DNA from: Pomacea canaliculata
Taxonomy: Eukaryota > Mollusca > Gastropoda > Architaenioglossa > Ampullariidae
NCBI RefSeq assembly: GCF_003073045.1
Contig: NC_037595.1
Coordinates: 7,491,509 to 7,555,508, forward strand
Reading direction: 5' to 3'
DNA: 64,000 nt
Shown: positions 34,834 through 46,000 of the stretch, piece after piece
Numbering within the stretch: the stretch's first letter is position 1
How the letters are laid out: each line of letters starts with the position of its first letter
Translations under genes and position numbers: made by a program
The notes under the pieces: generated by a model
Seen by the model: the letters and a program-made list of their open reading frames with translations, nothing else
The model's database searches: none
What the model was told of the DNA's origin: nothing

Positions 34834-36644
34834 GATATTAAAGCGGAAGAAGGTTAAAGTTGTAAGACTGGTGTCTTTTTTTAAATCTCATTATTTTGCT
34901 TCAAACTCTGAAGTCTTCTACTTTTTTTTTATCTCGAAGGTGCCAAGTCGACTCATGCTTCCCGTTGCTTGTGTCTACCAACTTTGAAAGGTTTTTACAG
35001 CTGCTTTTCGTAAGGTAATATGTAATTCATTGATGTCAGTTAAAAAAAAAAGTCTCATTTTGGATTATGCGCTAAAACCCCAAAAGCAAACTTTAAGAAA
35101 TAAACGCCGTTTTCTCTCGAAAAGAGAAGATGATCAGAGAATTTCGACACAAATCGAAACCAAGTTTCTGTATTCTTTTTCGGAATGTGTGCCTTAGTCA
35201 TTTGGACAGTACAAGGCAGTTAACATTGCCGCTTGAGTTTTCTTGAAATCGTGTCTTGTGAAGCAGGAATAACTTAGGCATTTGGCTTTTTGTACGGTCA
35301 CGCGCAGTACAATGCCAGCATGCATCCATGTGCAAATATTTCCCCTTGGGAGGATTGTGGGACAGAGTGAAAGACGTTATGTTGATGTGGATATGAGCAA
35401 ACAAAGTCATATATAATTGAGCAGTCTGAGGCTAGAGACCCATTCAAAAGCCACGGAGTCGAATGGTGCAGGTTACAGTCTTGTCACTCTTGTGTATTAA
35501 GTACGTTTTGTACATACAGCTGGCGTCCACCCAAACGCTGCTCCACACACGATTGAGAACAACGACTGAGGTCCCTGCTCTGGTCAACGTGGCAATAGTT
35601 ACACAGCAAGCTCGGGAATTGTTAGCTTGGCAAACATTACAAGAACGCATTAGGCAAATGGGCGAACACAGGCAGACTACAAGATGGTCGAAATACTTGC
35701 AGACATGCATGTGCAGAATAAAATCAAATACCAAAAAATATAAAGAGGAACCAAATAACAAGAAGAGCTGAGAGTAACATGATATTGCAAAAGGAAGGGT
35801 GTGAAAAAGAACTAGCATTATGGGAAAGGTTAACAATTACATTAACGGCTCTGTTTTACAATCCAGTAATACAATACCCCCATTCAGGAAACGTCCATAC
35901 GAATTTGAAATGCCTTCAAAACAAATAGCGATAAATTGGAAACATGAGAAAGGAAAGCCAACATGAAACTTTGAATATTTAACCGATCTTTACCAGCCAG
36001 AACCCTGGGCTACCATGAATACCCCGTGTAATTCTACCAGCCGCGAGGTGTGAACCAGAAAATCGGTCAGATTGTTGCACACGTCGCTGATCGAAACAGC
36101 AGCTTCATTGTTTGCGAGTCCTTGAGCTGTTCATTGTAAGCAGAATGGAGGAGTTAAAGAATTAAGTTTGTGAAGGGAGGGAAATAGCTCCAGGTTTTAT
36201 CGACTAGTTTTGATTCTGCATGCAGACAGAAAGGGGAATATATGATGTGAGACTTCGCTGATAAATGACATTGGGGCGGTGTGAAATTGATGTCTTCTTT
36301 CCTTCCTTCTATCCAACCATCCTTCCTTTCGCCAATTCATATGTTGTCTGTCTAGTTCACTGAACCTGTTACCTTTTGAAGATGAAAGACTTGATAAGAC
36401 GAGAACTTTGAAAAATGTACTTTTCTTCAGTTAGAACTTCTCAGCAAGCTCTAACTCTGATTTCGAGACTTTAATAATTAGTTGATTCATGTTATCCTTT
36501 GCTAATGCTTGAGAGCCCAAGTAAAGAAGGGAGGCTAGCGTCCATAACCCATTGCATAAAATGTACGGAGTTACCCTCCTTACAACACTCAGCGAAGTGA
36601 GTGGTAGTGTTTTGTGTGTGCACGCACGATAAGTTGTAAACAAA

Positions 36645-36740
36645 AGTTTCCTCAGGATAAAGATAACAAAAATTCAGACAAATTAAAATAAACAATTTAA
36701 AACAGTGAGAGACTAGCAATTTTTTTCTTCTGTTTTAATA
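36645..36740 (+). repeat. Dispersed repeat (partner at 49355-49450)
   Basis: AAAGATAACAAAAA, then CAGACAAATTAAA, AAACAATTTAAAACAGTGAG and GCAATTTT recur in the same order at 49355-49450 with scattered changes. Unidentified interspersed element fragment. Confidence 0.6.
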
Positions 36741-37257
36741 TATATAATTATTTATATCTGTATTTTGGAATGACAACTTACGTTAACCGCTGTTCATCTT
36801 GCAGGGATACTATAACAAGTGTGCTCACATACAAAACTAAAAAAAAGAGTAAAAAAATAAACTAAACAAAACAAGTGCTAGTTACAAGAGGATTACAAGA
36901 TAAAGATAATGTTGTGTGTCAGAGAAATGCTTTATTTCCCGTGTAAACGTAGTTCGTGAGTGTGTGCGAGTGTGTACCGCTTGAGAATAAAAGAAAAAAA
37001 AAAGGGGGGGGGGTCTAATTCGCAAACCCCGTGCAGGAGCATAGCTGATGACACTAGTAACGACAGCTCACCTCCAGGTTTTTCGCTCAGTGAACAGTGA
37101 GTGACATTCCCAACGCAGGCGCCGAGACGGTTGGTCCTACCTGTACAGGTGAGAATACGGACAGGGGAATCTGTGCATTTAGTTCCTTGGCCAGTCAAGG
37201 TAAGCAAATATGTGTTTATATTGTCCTGAATTCTAAATTCTGATTTCACGGCAAAAG

Positions 37258-37590
37258 TATTGTTAAATTGTTTCATGAGAAAAATCTTAACGTTCAATAA
37301 GAAATCACGTGATGAGTTTAACTCAAGGAGACTAATAGTAGCAGTGAATGGTAGTCTCATTAGTCAGTGAGTGGTAGTCTCATTAGTCATTAAGTTACAG
37401 AAACTAATGTGGTGATGAGGTTAACTCAGGGAGACTAATAGTAGCAGTGAATGGTAGTATTGTTAAATTGTTTCATGAAAAAAATCTTAACGTTCAATAA
37501 GAAATCACGTGATGAGTTTAACTCAGGGAGACTAATAGTAGCAGTGAATGGTAGAGTCTCATTAGTCATTCAGTTACAGGAACTCATGTG
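37258..37590 (+). repeat. Local tandem duplication, 200-bp offset
   Basis: The segment from TATTGTTAAATTGTTTCATG to GTGAATGGTAG recurs exactly 200 bp further on (37258 and 37458) with only a few differences. An extra partial copy of the TTAACTCAGGGAGACTAATA part lies between the two. Confidence 0.85.
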
Positions 37591-37657
37591 GAGGAACAGG
37601 TAAGGAGGACCCGCTGAAACGGATCTCTAACAACAGGAGGGCCTGAGAGCCTTCTTC

Positions 37658-37786
37658 CTACATCGGACCCACCCAGGGGTGACTGTCAACCGAGGGAGGA
37701 CTGGGTAGCTCGAACTGATCCGGGTAGTCCTGGAGTTTCTTCCCTTGTCGGTCGTCGAGGAACCAAGCATCCTGTCGACGTTTCCA
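37658..37786 (-). CDS. Possible 3'-terminal coding exon, unidentified gene
   Basis: On the minus strand a TTAG acceptor at 37790-37787 opens a 43-codon frame reading WKRRQDAWFLDDRQGKK and then ending SHPWVGPM and TAG. It looks like a polar carboxyl tail, and the stretch is richer in G and C than its surroundings. A short upstream exon ending CCAGGCAG|GTGAGC (near 37889) joins in frame as LFLHPITARQ-WKRRQ. I do not recognise the protein. The pyrimidine tract before the acceptor is weak and no further upstream exons were found, so this remains a candidate. Confidence 0.25.
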   Translation of the reverse strand, partial: WKRRQDAWFLDDRQGKKLQDYPDQFELPSPPSVDSHPWVGPM

Positions 37787-38943
37787 CTAATGCCCTGGCC
37801 AAAGATTCTGGAAGTGTCCACCAGCATTGGTGTTTCCATGAAAAGTGCAGTGGTGTGTTAGTGTAGTTGCCAGTGTGACAGCTCACCTGCCTGGCAGTGA
37901 TTGGGTGAAGGAAGAGCATTCCTGGCGCTGAGGTTTGTGAGAGGATCCTACATCGGGATGGCAGATGGCAGATGACGGGAATTGTAAGTATTATCTTTGA
38001 CTTATTCTAATTTTTCAGTGTGACCACTAGTCATCGGACATAGTTTCATGGCGATATTCTTTTCTTCTCATCAGCAAGTAGACAGACGTGAGGACTAATA
38101 TAAGAAATTTTACTTTTGTGACGTGGAGCTAAGAACTGCGAGATGCTATAGTTAGCTTTGAGTTTTCTCTGTGCGAGAATTATTTGGTATTTCACCGTGT
38201 ATTGGGGCAGAGGGTTGGTGTTGTTGTCGTCTGACCTGAACATGCTTAAAAAACATCCCATCTGCCATTGTCCGTGACGATTGCTCACCCCGACATGATT
38301 GCGGAGCTGTCTGTCTTGTAAACAGTTGTTGTGTGGAAGGATTGTCCTTTGAGGAGTCACGTGGTTTTTCTGTTGATGTTTATGGTTAATTTTCACGTTT
38401 TATTCCCCGTCTCCAGGTCCAGGGGTCTACGGGTCTGTAGAGTTCTACCCGTAGTAAGGACTTAGCTTATGTCCATACTGTATTCTGTCTTTCTTTCCCT
38501 GCTACCTTCACCTTACCCCTGAGTGTGGTGTTTAAGAAGCTTGCAGAGTGTCGGTCGTTATGACAGAAATGCGGACAGATTAGCAAACAAACAAGCAGAC
38601 AGCCTAGATATAGCCAAGAGAGGGGGTGTTGGCCTCTTAACTCCAGCGGCACCCAGGTTAGGAGAGTTTTCAAGGAAGAATATTCAATGAAATTTAAAGA
38701 AAGATTATTTAAGGAAGTGTAGATGTGTGTGTGAGTGTGAACCTCCCTGAACAGAATCCGACCGAGGGAGAATGTTGGAAAGTATTACATAACGGTTGTC
38801 TAGGTAAACTGACTGACGGAGGTTGAAAGTCATCTACGACATTGATATGTTGTGTATGTTTACAGTCATGTATGTGTCTTGATGTAAGTTATGTAAACTT
38901 TGTTACCACACCTTAAATAAACACGAGCTCCCGTACATCTGCC

Positions 38944-39405
38944 ATGATGATGATGATAATGATTTATGATTGATGATTGATTAAAGGATGGATGATGGAT
39001 AAAAGGATATATAATAAAATGGATAATAAATTAATGATTGATGGATAATAGATGTTGGATGGATGATTATTGGATGATGCTGATTGCCGGTTATTGATGG
39101 TAATGATTATTGGTGATGATAAATGATTGATGATTGATTGAAGAACAGATGATTGATTGGAGGATGGATTTATGATGAATGATGGATGCTGATAGATGTT
39201 GATGGCTGATGATGGATGGATGGTGATTAATGATGATGATTATTGATGATGATAGTTGATAATTATTGATGGTGATGATTGATGATTATTTATGATGAAT
39301 AAAGATTATCGATGATGATGATGATCTATCATGATAAAGGATTATTGATGATGGTAATTATTGATGGTGAAGATTGATGATTATTTATAATGAATGAAGA
39401 TTATC

Positions 39406-39438
<33 letters not shown>

Positions 39439-39905
39439 CTATTATGATAAATGATTATTCATGATGGTTGGTAATTATTGATGGTGAAGATTGATGATTA
39501 TTTATAATGAATGAAAATTATTGATGATGGGGATTAATTATTATTGATGATTATTATGGATTATGGATGAATGATGGATGTTGATGGATGGACAGTGATT
39601 AATGATGATTATTGATAATGAAGATCTATCATGATAAATAAATATTTATGATGGTTGATAATTATTGATGGTGATGATTGATGATTATTTGTGATGAATA
39701 AAGATTATCGATGATGTTGATGATGATGTATCAGGATAAATGATTATTGATGCTGGTTGATAATTATTGATGGTAATCATTGATGATTTCTTTATAATGA
39801 ATGAAGATCATTGATGATGGAGATTAATTATAATTGATGATTAGGCAATGATGGATTATGGATGAGTGATGGATGGTGATTAATGGTGATAATTGATGAA
39901 TATTT
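38944..39905 (+). repeat. Degenerate GATGA-rich low-complexity region
   Basis: Nearly 1 kb made of GATGAT, GATTGATG, ATGGATGG and TTATTGATG words in loose tandem order. Several longer units (for example GATTGATGATTATTTAT followed by AATGAA) return every 100-200 bp. It directly abuts the 7-bp satellite. Confidence 0.85.
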
Positions 39906-39907
39906 AT

Positions 39908-42900
39908 CAAGAGCGAAGAGCGAAGAGCGAAGAGCCAAGAGCCAAGAGCCAAGAGCCAAGAGCCAAGAGCCAAGAGCGAAGAGCGAAGAGCGAAGAGCGA
40001 AGAGCGAAGAGCGAAGAGCGAAGAGCGAAGAGCGAAGAGCGAAGAGCGAAGAGCGAAGAGCGAAGAGCGAAGAGCGAAGAGCGAAGAGCGAAGAGCGAAG
40101 AGCGAAGAGCGAAGAGCGAAGAGCGAAGAGCGAAGAGCGAAGAGCGAAGAGCGAAGAGCGAAGAGCGAAGAGCGAAGAGCGAAGAGCGAAGAGCGAAGAG
40201 CAAGAGCGCCAAGAGCCAAGAGCCAAGAGCCAAGAGCCAAGAGCCAAGAGCCAAGAGCCAAGAGCCAAGAGCCAAGAGCCAAGAGCCAAGAGCCAAGAGC
40301 CAAGAGCCAAGAGCCAAGAGCCAAGAGCGAAGAGCGAAGAGCGAAGAGCGAAGAGCGAAGAGCGAAGAGCGAAGAGCGAAGAGCGAAGAGCGAAGAGCGA
40401 AGAGCGAAGAGCGAAGAGCGAAGAGCGAAGAGCGAAGAGCGAAGAGCGAAGAGCGAAGAGCGAAGAGCGAAGAGCGAAGAGCGAAGAGCGAAGAGCGAAG
40501 AGCGAAGAGCGAAGAGCGAAGAGCGAAGAGCGAAGAGCGAAGAGCGAAGAGCGAAGAGCGAAGAGCGAAGAGCGAAGAGCGAAGAGCGAAGAGCGAAGAG
40601 CGAAGAGCGAAGAGCGAAGAGCGAAGAGCGAAGAGCGAAGAGCGAAGAGCGAAGAGCGAAGAGCGAAGAGCGAAGAGCGAAGAGCGAAGAGCGAAGAGCG
40701 AAGAGCGAAGAAGAGCGAAGAGCGAAGAGCGAAGAGCGAAGAGCGAAGAGCGAAGAGCGAAGAGCGAAGAGCGAAGAGCGAAGAGCGAAGAGCGAAGAGC
40801 GAAGAGCGAAGAGCGAAGAGCGAAGAGCGAAGAGCGAAGAGCGAAGAGCGAAGAGCGAAGAGCGAAGAGCGAAGAGCGAAGAGCGAGAGCGAAGAGCGAA
40901 GAGCGAAGAGCGAAGAGCGAAGAGCAAGAGCGAAGAGCAAGAGCGAAGAGCCAAGAGCGAAGAGCCAAGAGCCAAGAGCAAGAGCCAAGAGCCAAGAGCA
41001 AGAGCAAGAGCAAGAGCCAAGAGCCAAGAGCAAGAGCAAGAGCCAAGAGAGAGCCAAGAGCAAGAGCCAAGAGCCAAGAGCCAAGAGCAAGAGCAAGAGC
41101 CAAGAGCAAGAGCCAAGAGCAAGAGCCAAGAGCCAAGAGCAAGAGCAAGAGCCAGAGCAAGAGCCGAAGAGCGAAGAGCGAAGAGCCAAGAGCCAGAGCA
41201 AGAGCAAGAGCCAAGAGCAAGAGCCAAGAGCCAAGAGCCAGAGCAAGAGCCAAGAGCCAAGAGCCAAGAGCCAAGAGCCAAGAGCCAAGAGCCAAGAGCC
41301 AAGAGCCAAGAGCCAAGAGCCAAGAGCAAGAGCCAAGAGCCAAGAGCCAAGAGCCAAGAGCCAAGAGCCAAGAGCCAAGAGCCAAGAGCCAAGAGCCAAG
41401 AGCCAAGAGCCAAGAGCCAAGAGCAAGAGCCAAGAGCCAAGAGCCAAGAGCCAAGAGCCAAGAGCCAAGAGCCAAGAGCCAAGAGCCAAGAGCCAAGAGC
41501 CAAGAGCCAAGAGCCAAGAGCCAAGAGCCAAGAGCCAAGAGCCAAGAGCCAAGAGCCAAGAGCCAAGAGCCAAGAGCCAAGAGCCAAGAGCCAAGAGCCA
41601 AGAGCAAGAGCCAAGAGCCAAGAGCCAAGAGCCAAGAGCCAAGAGCCAAGAGCCAAGAGCCAAGAGCCAAGAGCCAAGAGCAAGAGCCAAGAGCCAAGAG
41701 CCAAGAGCAAGAGCCAAGAGCCAAGAGCCAAGAGCCAAGAGCCAAGAGCCAAGAGCCAAGAGCCAAGAGCCAAGAGCCAAGAGCCAAGAGCCAAGAGCCA
41801 AGAGCCAAGAGCCAAGAGCCAAGAGCCAAGAGCCAAGAGCCAAGAGCCAAGAGCCAAGAGCCAAGAGCCAAGAGCAAGAGCCAAGAGCCAAGAGCCAAGA
41901 GCCAAGAGCCAAGAGCCAAGAGCCAAGAGCCAAGAGCCAAGAGCCAAGAGCCAAGAGCCAAGAGCCAAGAGCCAAGAGCCAAGAGCCAAGAGCCAAGAGC
42001 CAAGAGCCAAGAGCCAAGAGCCAAGAGCCAAGAGCCAAGAGCCAAGAGCCAAGAGCCAAGAGCCAAGAGCCAAGAGCCAAGAGCCAAGAGCCAAGAGCCA
42101 AGAGCCAAGAGCCAAGAGCCAAGAGCAAGGCAAGAGCCAAGAGCCAAGAGCCAAGAGCCAAGAGCAAGAGCCAAGAGCCAAGAGCCAAGAGCCAAGAGCC
42201 AAGAGCCAAGAGCCAAGAGCAAGAGCCAAGAGCCAAGAGCCAAGAGCCAAGAGCAAGAGCCAAGAGCCAAGAGCCAAGAGCCAAGAGCCAAGAGCCAGAG
42301 CCAAGAGCCAAGAGCCAAGAGCCAAGAGCCAAGAGCCAAGAGCCAAGAGCCAAGAGCCAAGAGCCAAGAGCCAAGAGCCAAGAGCCAGAGCCAAGAGCCA
42401 AGAGCCAAGAGCCAAGAGCAAGAGCCAAGAGCCAAGAGCAAGAGCCAAGAGCCAAGAGCCAAGAGCCAAGAGCCAAGAGCCAAGAGCCAAGAGCCAAGAG
42501 CCAAGAGCCAAGAGCCAAGAGCCAGAGCCAGAGCAAGAGCCAAGAGCCAAGAGCCAAGAGCCAAGAGCCAAGAGCCAAGAGCCAAGAGCCAAGAGCCAAG
42601 AGCCAAGAGCCAAGAGCCAAGAGCCAAGAGCCAAGAGCCAAGAGCCAAGAGCCAAGAGCCAAGAGCCAAGAGCCAAGAGCCAAGAGCCAAGAGCCAAGAG
42701 CCAAGAGCCAAGAGCCAAGAGCCAAGAGCCAAGAGCCAAGAGCCAAGAGCCAAGAGCCAAGAGCCAAGAGCCAAGAGCCAAGAGCCAAGAGCCAAGAGCC
42801 AAGAGCCAAGAGCCAAGAGCCAAGAGCCAAGAGCCAAGAGCCCAAGAGCCAAGAGCCAAGAGCCAAGAGCCAAGAGCCAAGAGCCAAGAGCCAAGAGCCA

Positions 42901-43078
42901 AGAGCCAAGAGCCAAGAGCCAAGAGCCAAGAGCCAAGAGCCAAGAGCCAAGAGCCAAGAGCCAAGAGCCAAGAGCCAAGAGCCAAGAGCCAAGAGCCAAG
43001 AGCCAAGAGCCAAGAGCCCAAGAGCCAAGAGCCAAGAGCCAAGAGCCAAGAGCCAAGAGCCAAGAGCCAAGCCAAGAG
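39908..43078 (+). repeat. 7-bp satellite array, GAGCGAA / GAGCCAA
   Basis: About 3.2 kb of heptamers, with scattered 6-bp GAGCAA units. The two heptamers differ at one base (G or C at position 5) and are sorted into blocks: GAGCGAA around 39973-40199 and 40326-40926, GAGCCAA around 39931-39972, 40207-40325 and from about 41245 to the end, with a mixed zone rich in 6-mers between 40926 and 41245. Neither heptamer contains a stop codon in any of six frames, and because 7 is not a multiple of 3 every frame runs through all three phases. Long frames encoding SEERRAK, SQEPRAK or LLALGSW repeats therefore arise automatically and are not evidence of a protein. The top strand is strongly purine-rich. 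Confidence 0.97.
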
Positions 43079-43082
43079 CCCG

Positions 43083-46000
43083 CCAGCCCCCCAGCCTGCC
43101 ACTGGGTGCCAGTCAGGGGTCTGCCCGCCCATGCCGAATCCCCCCAGCCTGCCACTGGGTGCCAAGTCAGGGGTCCTGCCAGCCTGCCACTGGGTGCCAG
43201 TCAGGGTCCTGCCCGCCCATGCCGAATCCCCCAGCCTGCCACTGCGGTGCCAGTCAGGGGTCCTGCCCGCCCATGCCGAATCCCCCAGCCTGCCACTGGG
43301 TGCCAGTCAGGGGGTCCTGCCCGCCCCATGCCGAATCCCCCAGCCTGCACTGGGTGCCAGTCAGGGGTCCTGCCCCCCCATGCCGAATCCCCCAGCCTGC
43401 CACTGGGTGCCAGTCAGGGGGTCCTGCCCGCCCATGCCGAATCCCCCAGCCTGCCACTGGGTGCCAGTCAGGGTCCTGCCCGCCCCATGCCGAATCCCCA
43501 GCCTGCCACTGGGTGCCAGTCAGGGGTCCTGCCCGCCCATGCCGAATCCCCCAGCCTGCCACTGGGTGCCAGTCAGGGGGTCCTGCCCGCCCCATGCGAA
43601 TCCCCCAGCCTGCACTGGGTGCCAGTCAGGGGGTCCTGCCCCCCATGCCGAATCCCCCAGCCTGCCACTGGGTGCCAGTCAGGGGGTCCTGCCCGCCCAT
43701 GCCGAATCCCCCAGCCTGCCACTGGGTGCCAGTCAGGGGGTCCTGCCCGCCCCATGCCGAATCCCCCAGCCTGCCACTGGGTGCCAGTCAGGGGTCCTGC
43801 CCGCCCCATGCCGAATCCCCCAGCCTGCCACTGGTGCAGTCAGGGGGTCCTGCCCGCCCATGCCGAATCCCCCAGCCTGCCACTGGGTGCCAGTCAGGGG
43901 GTCCTGCCCGCCCATGCCGAATCCCCCAGCCTGCCACTGGGTGCCAGTCAGGGGGTCCTGCCCGCCATGCTAATCCCCCAGCCTGCCACTGGGTGCCAGT
44001 CAGGGGTCCTGCCGCCCCATGCCGAATCCCAGCCTGCCACTGGTGCCAGTCAGGGGTCCTGCCGCCCCATGCCGAATCCCCCAGCCTGCACTGGGTGCCA
44101 GTCAGGGGGTCCTGCCCGCCCCATGCCGAATCCCCCAGCCTGCCACTGGGTGCCAGTCAGGGGTCCTGCCCGCCCATGCCGAATCCCCCAGCCTGCCACT
44201 GGTGCCAGTCAGGGGTCCTGCCGCCCCATGCCGAATCCCCCAGCCTGCCACTGGGTGCCAGTCAGGGGTCCTGCCCGCCCCATGCCGAATCCCCCAGCCT
44301 GCCACTGGGTGCCAGGTCAGGGGTCCTGCCCGCCCCATGCCGAATCCCCAGCCTGCACTGGGTGCCAGTCAGGGGTCCTGCCCGCCCCATGCCGAATCCC
44401 CCAGCCTGCCACTGGGTGCCAGTCAGGGGGTCCTGGCCCCATGCCGAATCCCCAGCCTGCCACTGGGTGCCAGTCAGGGGTCCTGCCGCCCCATGCCGAA
44501 TCCCCAGCCTGCCACTGGGTGCCAGTCAGGGGTCCTGCCCGCCCCATGCCGAATTCCCCCAGCCTGCCACTGGGTGCCAGTCAGGGGGTCCTGCCCGCCC
44601 CATGCCGAATCCCCCCAGCCTGCCACTGGGTGCCAGTCAGGGGGGTCCTGCCCGCCCCTGCCGAATCCCCCAGCCTGCCACTGGGTGCCAGTCAGGGGGT
44701 CCTGCCCGCCCCATGCCGAATCCCCCAGCCTGCCACTGGGTGCCAGGTCAGGGGGTCCTGCCGCCCCATGCCGAATCCCCCAGCCTGCCACTGGGTGCCA
44801 GTCAGGGGGTCCTGCCCGCCCCATGCCGAATCCCCAGCCTGCCACTGGGTGCCAGTCAGGGGGTCCTGCCCGCCCCATGCCGAATCCCCCAGCCTGCCAC
44901 TGGGTGCCAGTCAGGGGTCCTGCCCGCCCCATGCCGAATCCCCCAGCCTGCCACTGGGTGCCAGTCAGGGGGTCTGCCCGCCCCATGCCGAATCCCCAGC
45001 CTGCCACTGGGTGCCAGTCAGGGGGTCCTGCCCGCCCCTGCCGAATCCCCCCCGCCACTGGGTGCCAGTCAGGGGTCCTGCCGCCTCATGCGAATCCCCC
45101 AGCCTGCCTGCCCACTGGGTGGCCAGTCAGGGGGTCCTGAATCCCCCCGCCCATGCCGAATCCCCCAGCCTGCCACTGGGTGCCAGTCAGGGGGTCCTGC
45201 CCCGCCCCATGCCCGAATCCCCCAGCCTGCCACTGGGTGCCAGTCAGGGGGTCCTGCCCGCCCATGCCGAATCCCCCAGCCTGCCACTGCGGTGCCAGTC
45301 AGGGGTCCTGCCCGCCCCATGCCGAATCCCCCAGCCTGCCACTGGGTGCCAGTCAGGGGTCCTGCCCGCCCCATGCCGAATCCCCAGCCTGCCACTGGGT
45401 GCCAGTCAGGGGGTCCTGCCCGCCCCATGCCGAATCCCCCAGCCTGCCACTGGGTGCCAGTCAGGGGTCCTGCCCGCCCCATGCCGAATCCCCCAGCCTG
45501 CCACTGGGTGCCAGTCAGGGGGTCCTGCCCGCCCCATGCCGAATCCCCCAGCCTGCCACTGGGTGCCAGTCAGGGGTCCTGCCCCGCCCATGCCGAATCC
45601 CCAGCCTGCCACTGGGTGCCAGTCAGGGGGTCTGCCCGCCCCATGCCGAATCCCCCAGCCTGCCACTGGGTGCCAGTCAGGGGTCCTGCCCGCCCATGCC
45701 CGAATCCCCCAGCCTGCCACTGGGTGCCAGTCAGGGGGTCCTGCCCGCCCCATGCCGAATCCCCCAGCTGCACTGGGTGCCAGTCAGGGTCCTGCCCGCC
45801 CATGCCGAATCCCCCAGCCTGCCACTGGGTGCCAGTCAGGGGTCCTGCCCGCCCATGCCGAATCCCCCAGCCTGCCACTGGGTGCCAGGTCAGGGGGTCC
45901 TGCCCGCCCAGTCATGCCGAATCCCCCAGCCTGCCACTGGGTGCCAGCAGGGGTCCTGCCCGCCCATGCCGAATCCCCAGCCTGCCACTGGGTGCCAGTC

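Larger units (their letters stand above)
34834..37600. other. Intergenic region, no gene recognised
   Basis: Frames up to about 140 codons exist (35836-35444 and 37360-36932 on the minus strand) but show no known motif. It contains one copy of a dispersed repeat (36645-36740) and a 200-bp-offset tandem duplication (37258-37590). Confidence 0.5.
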
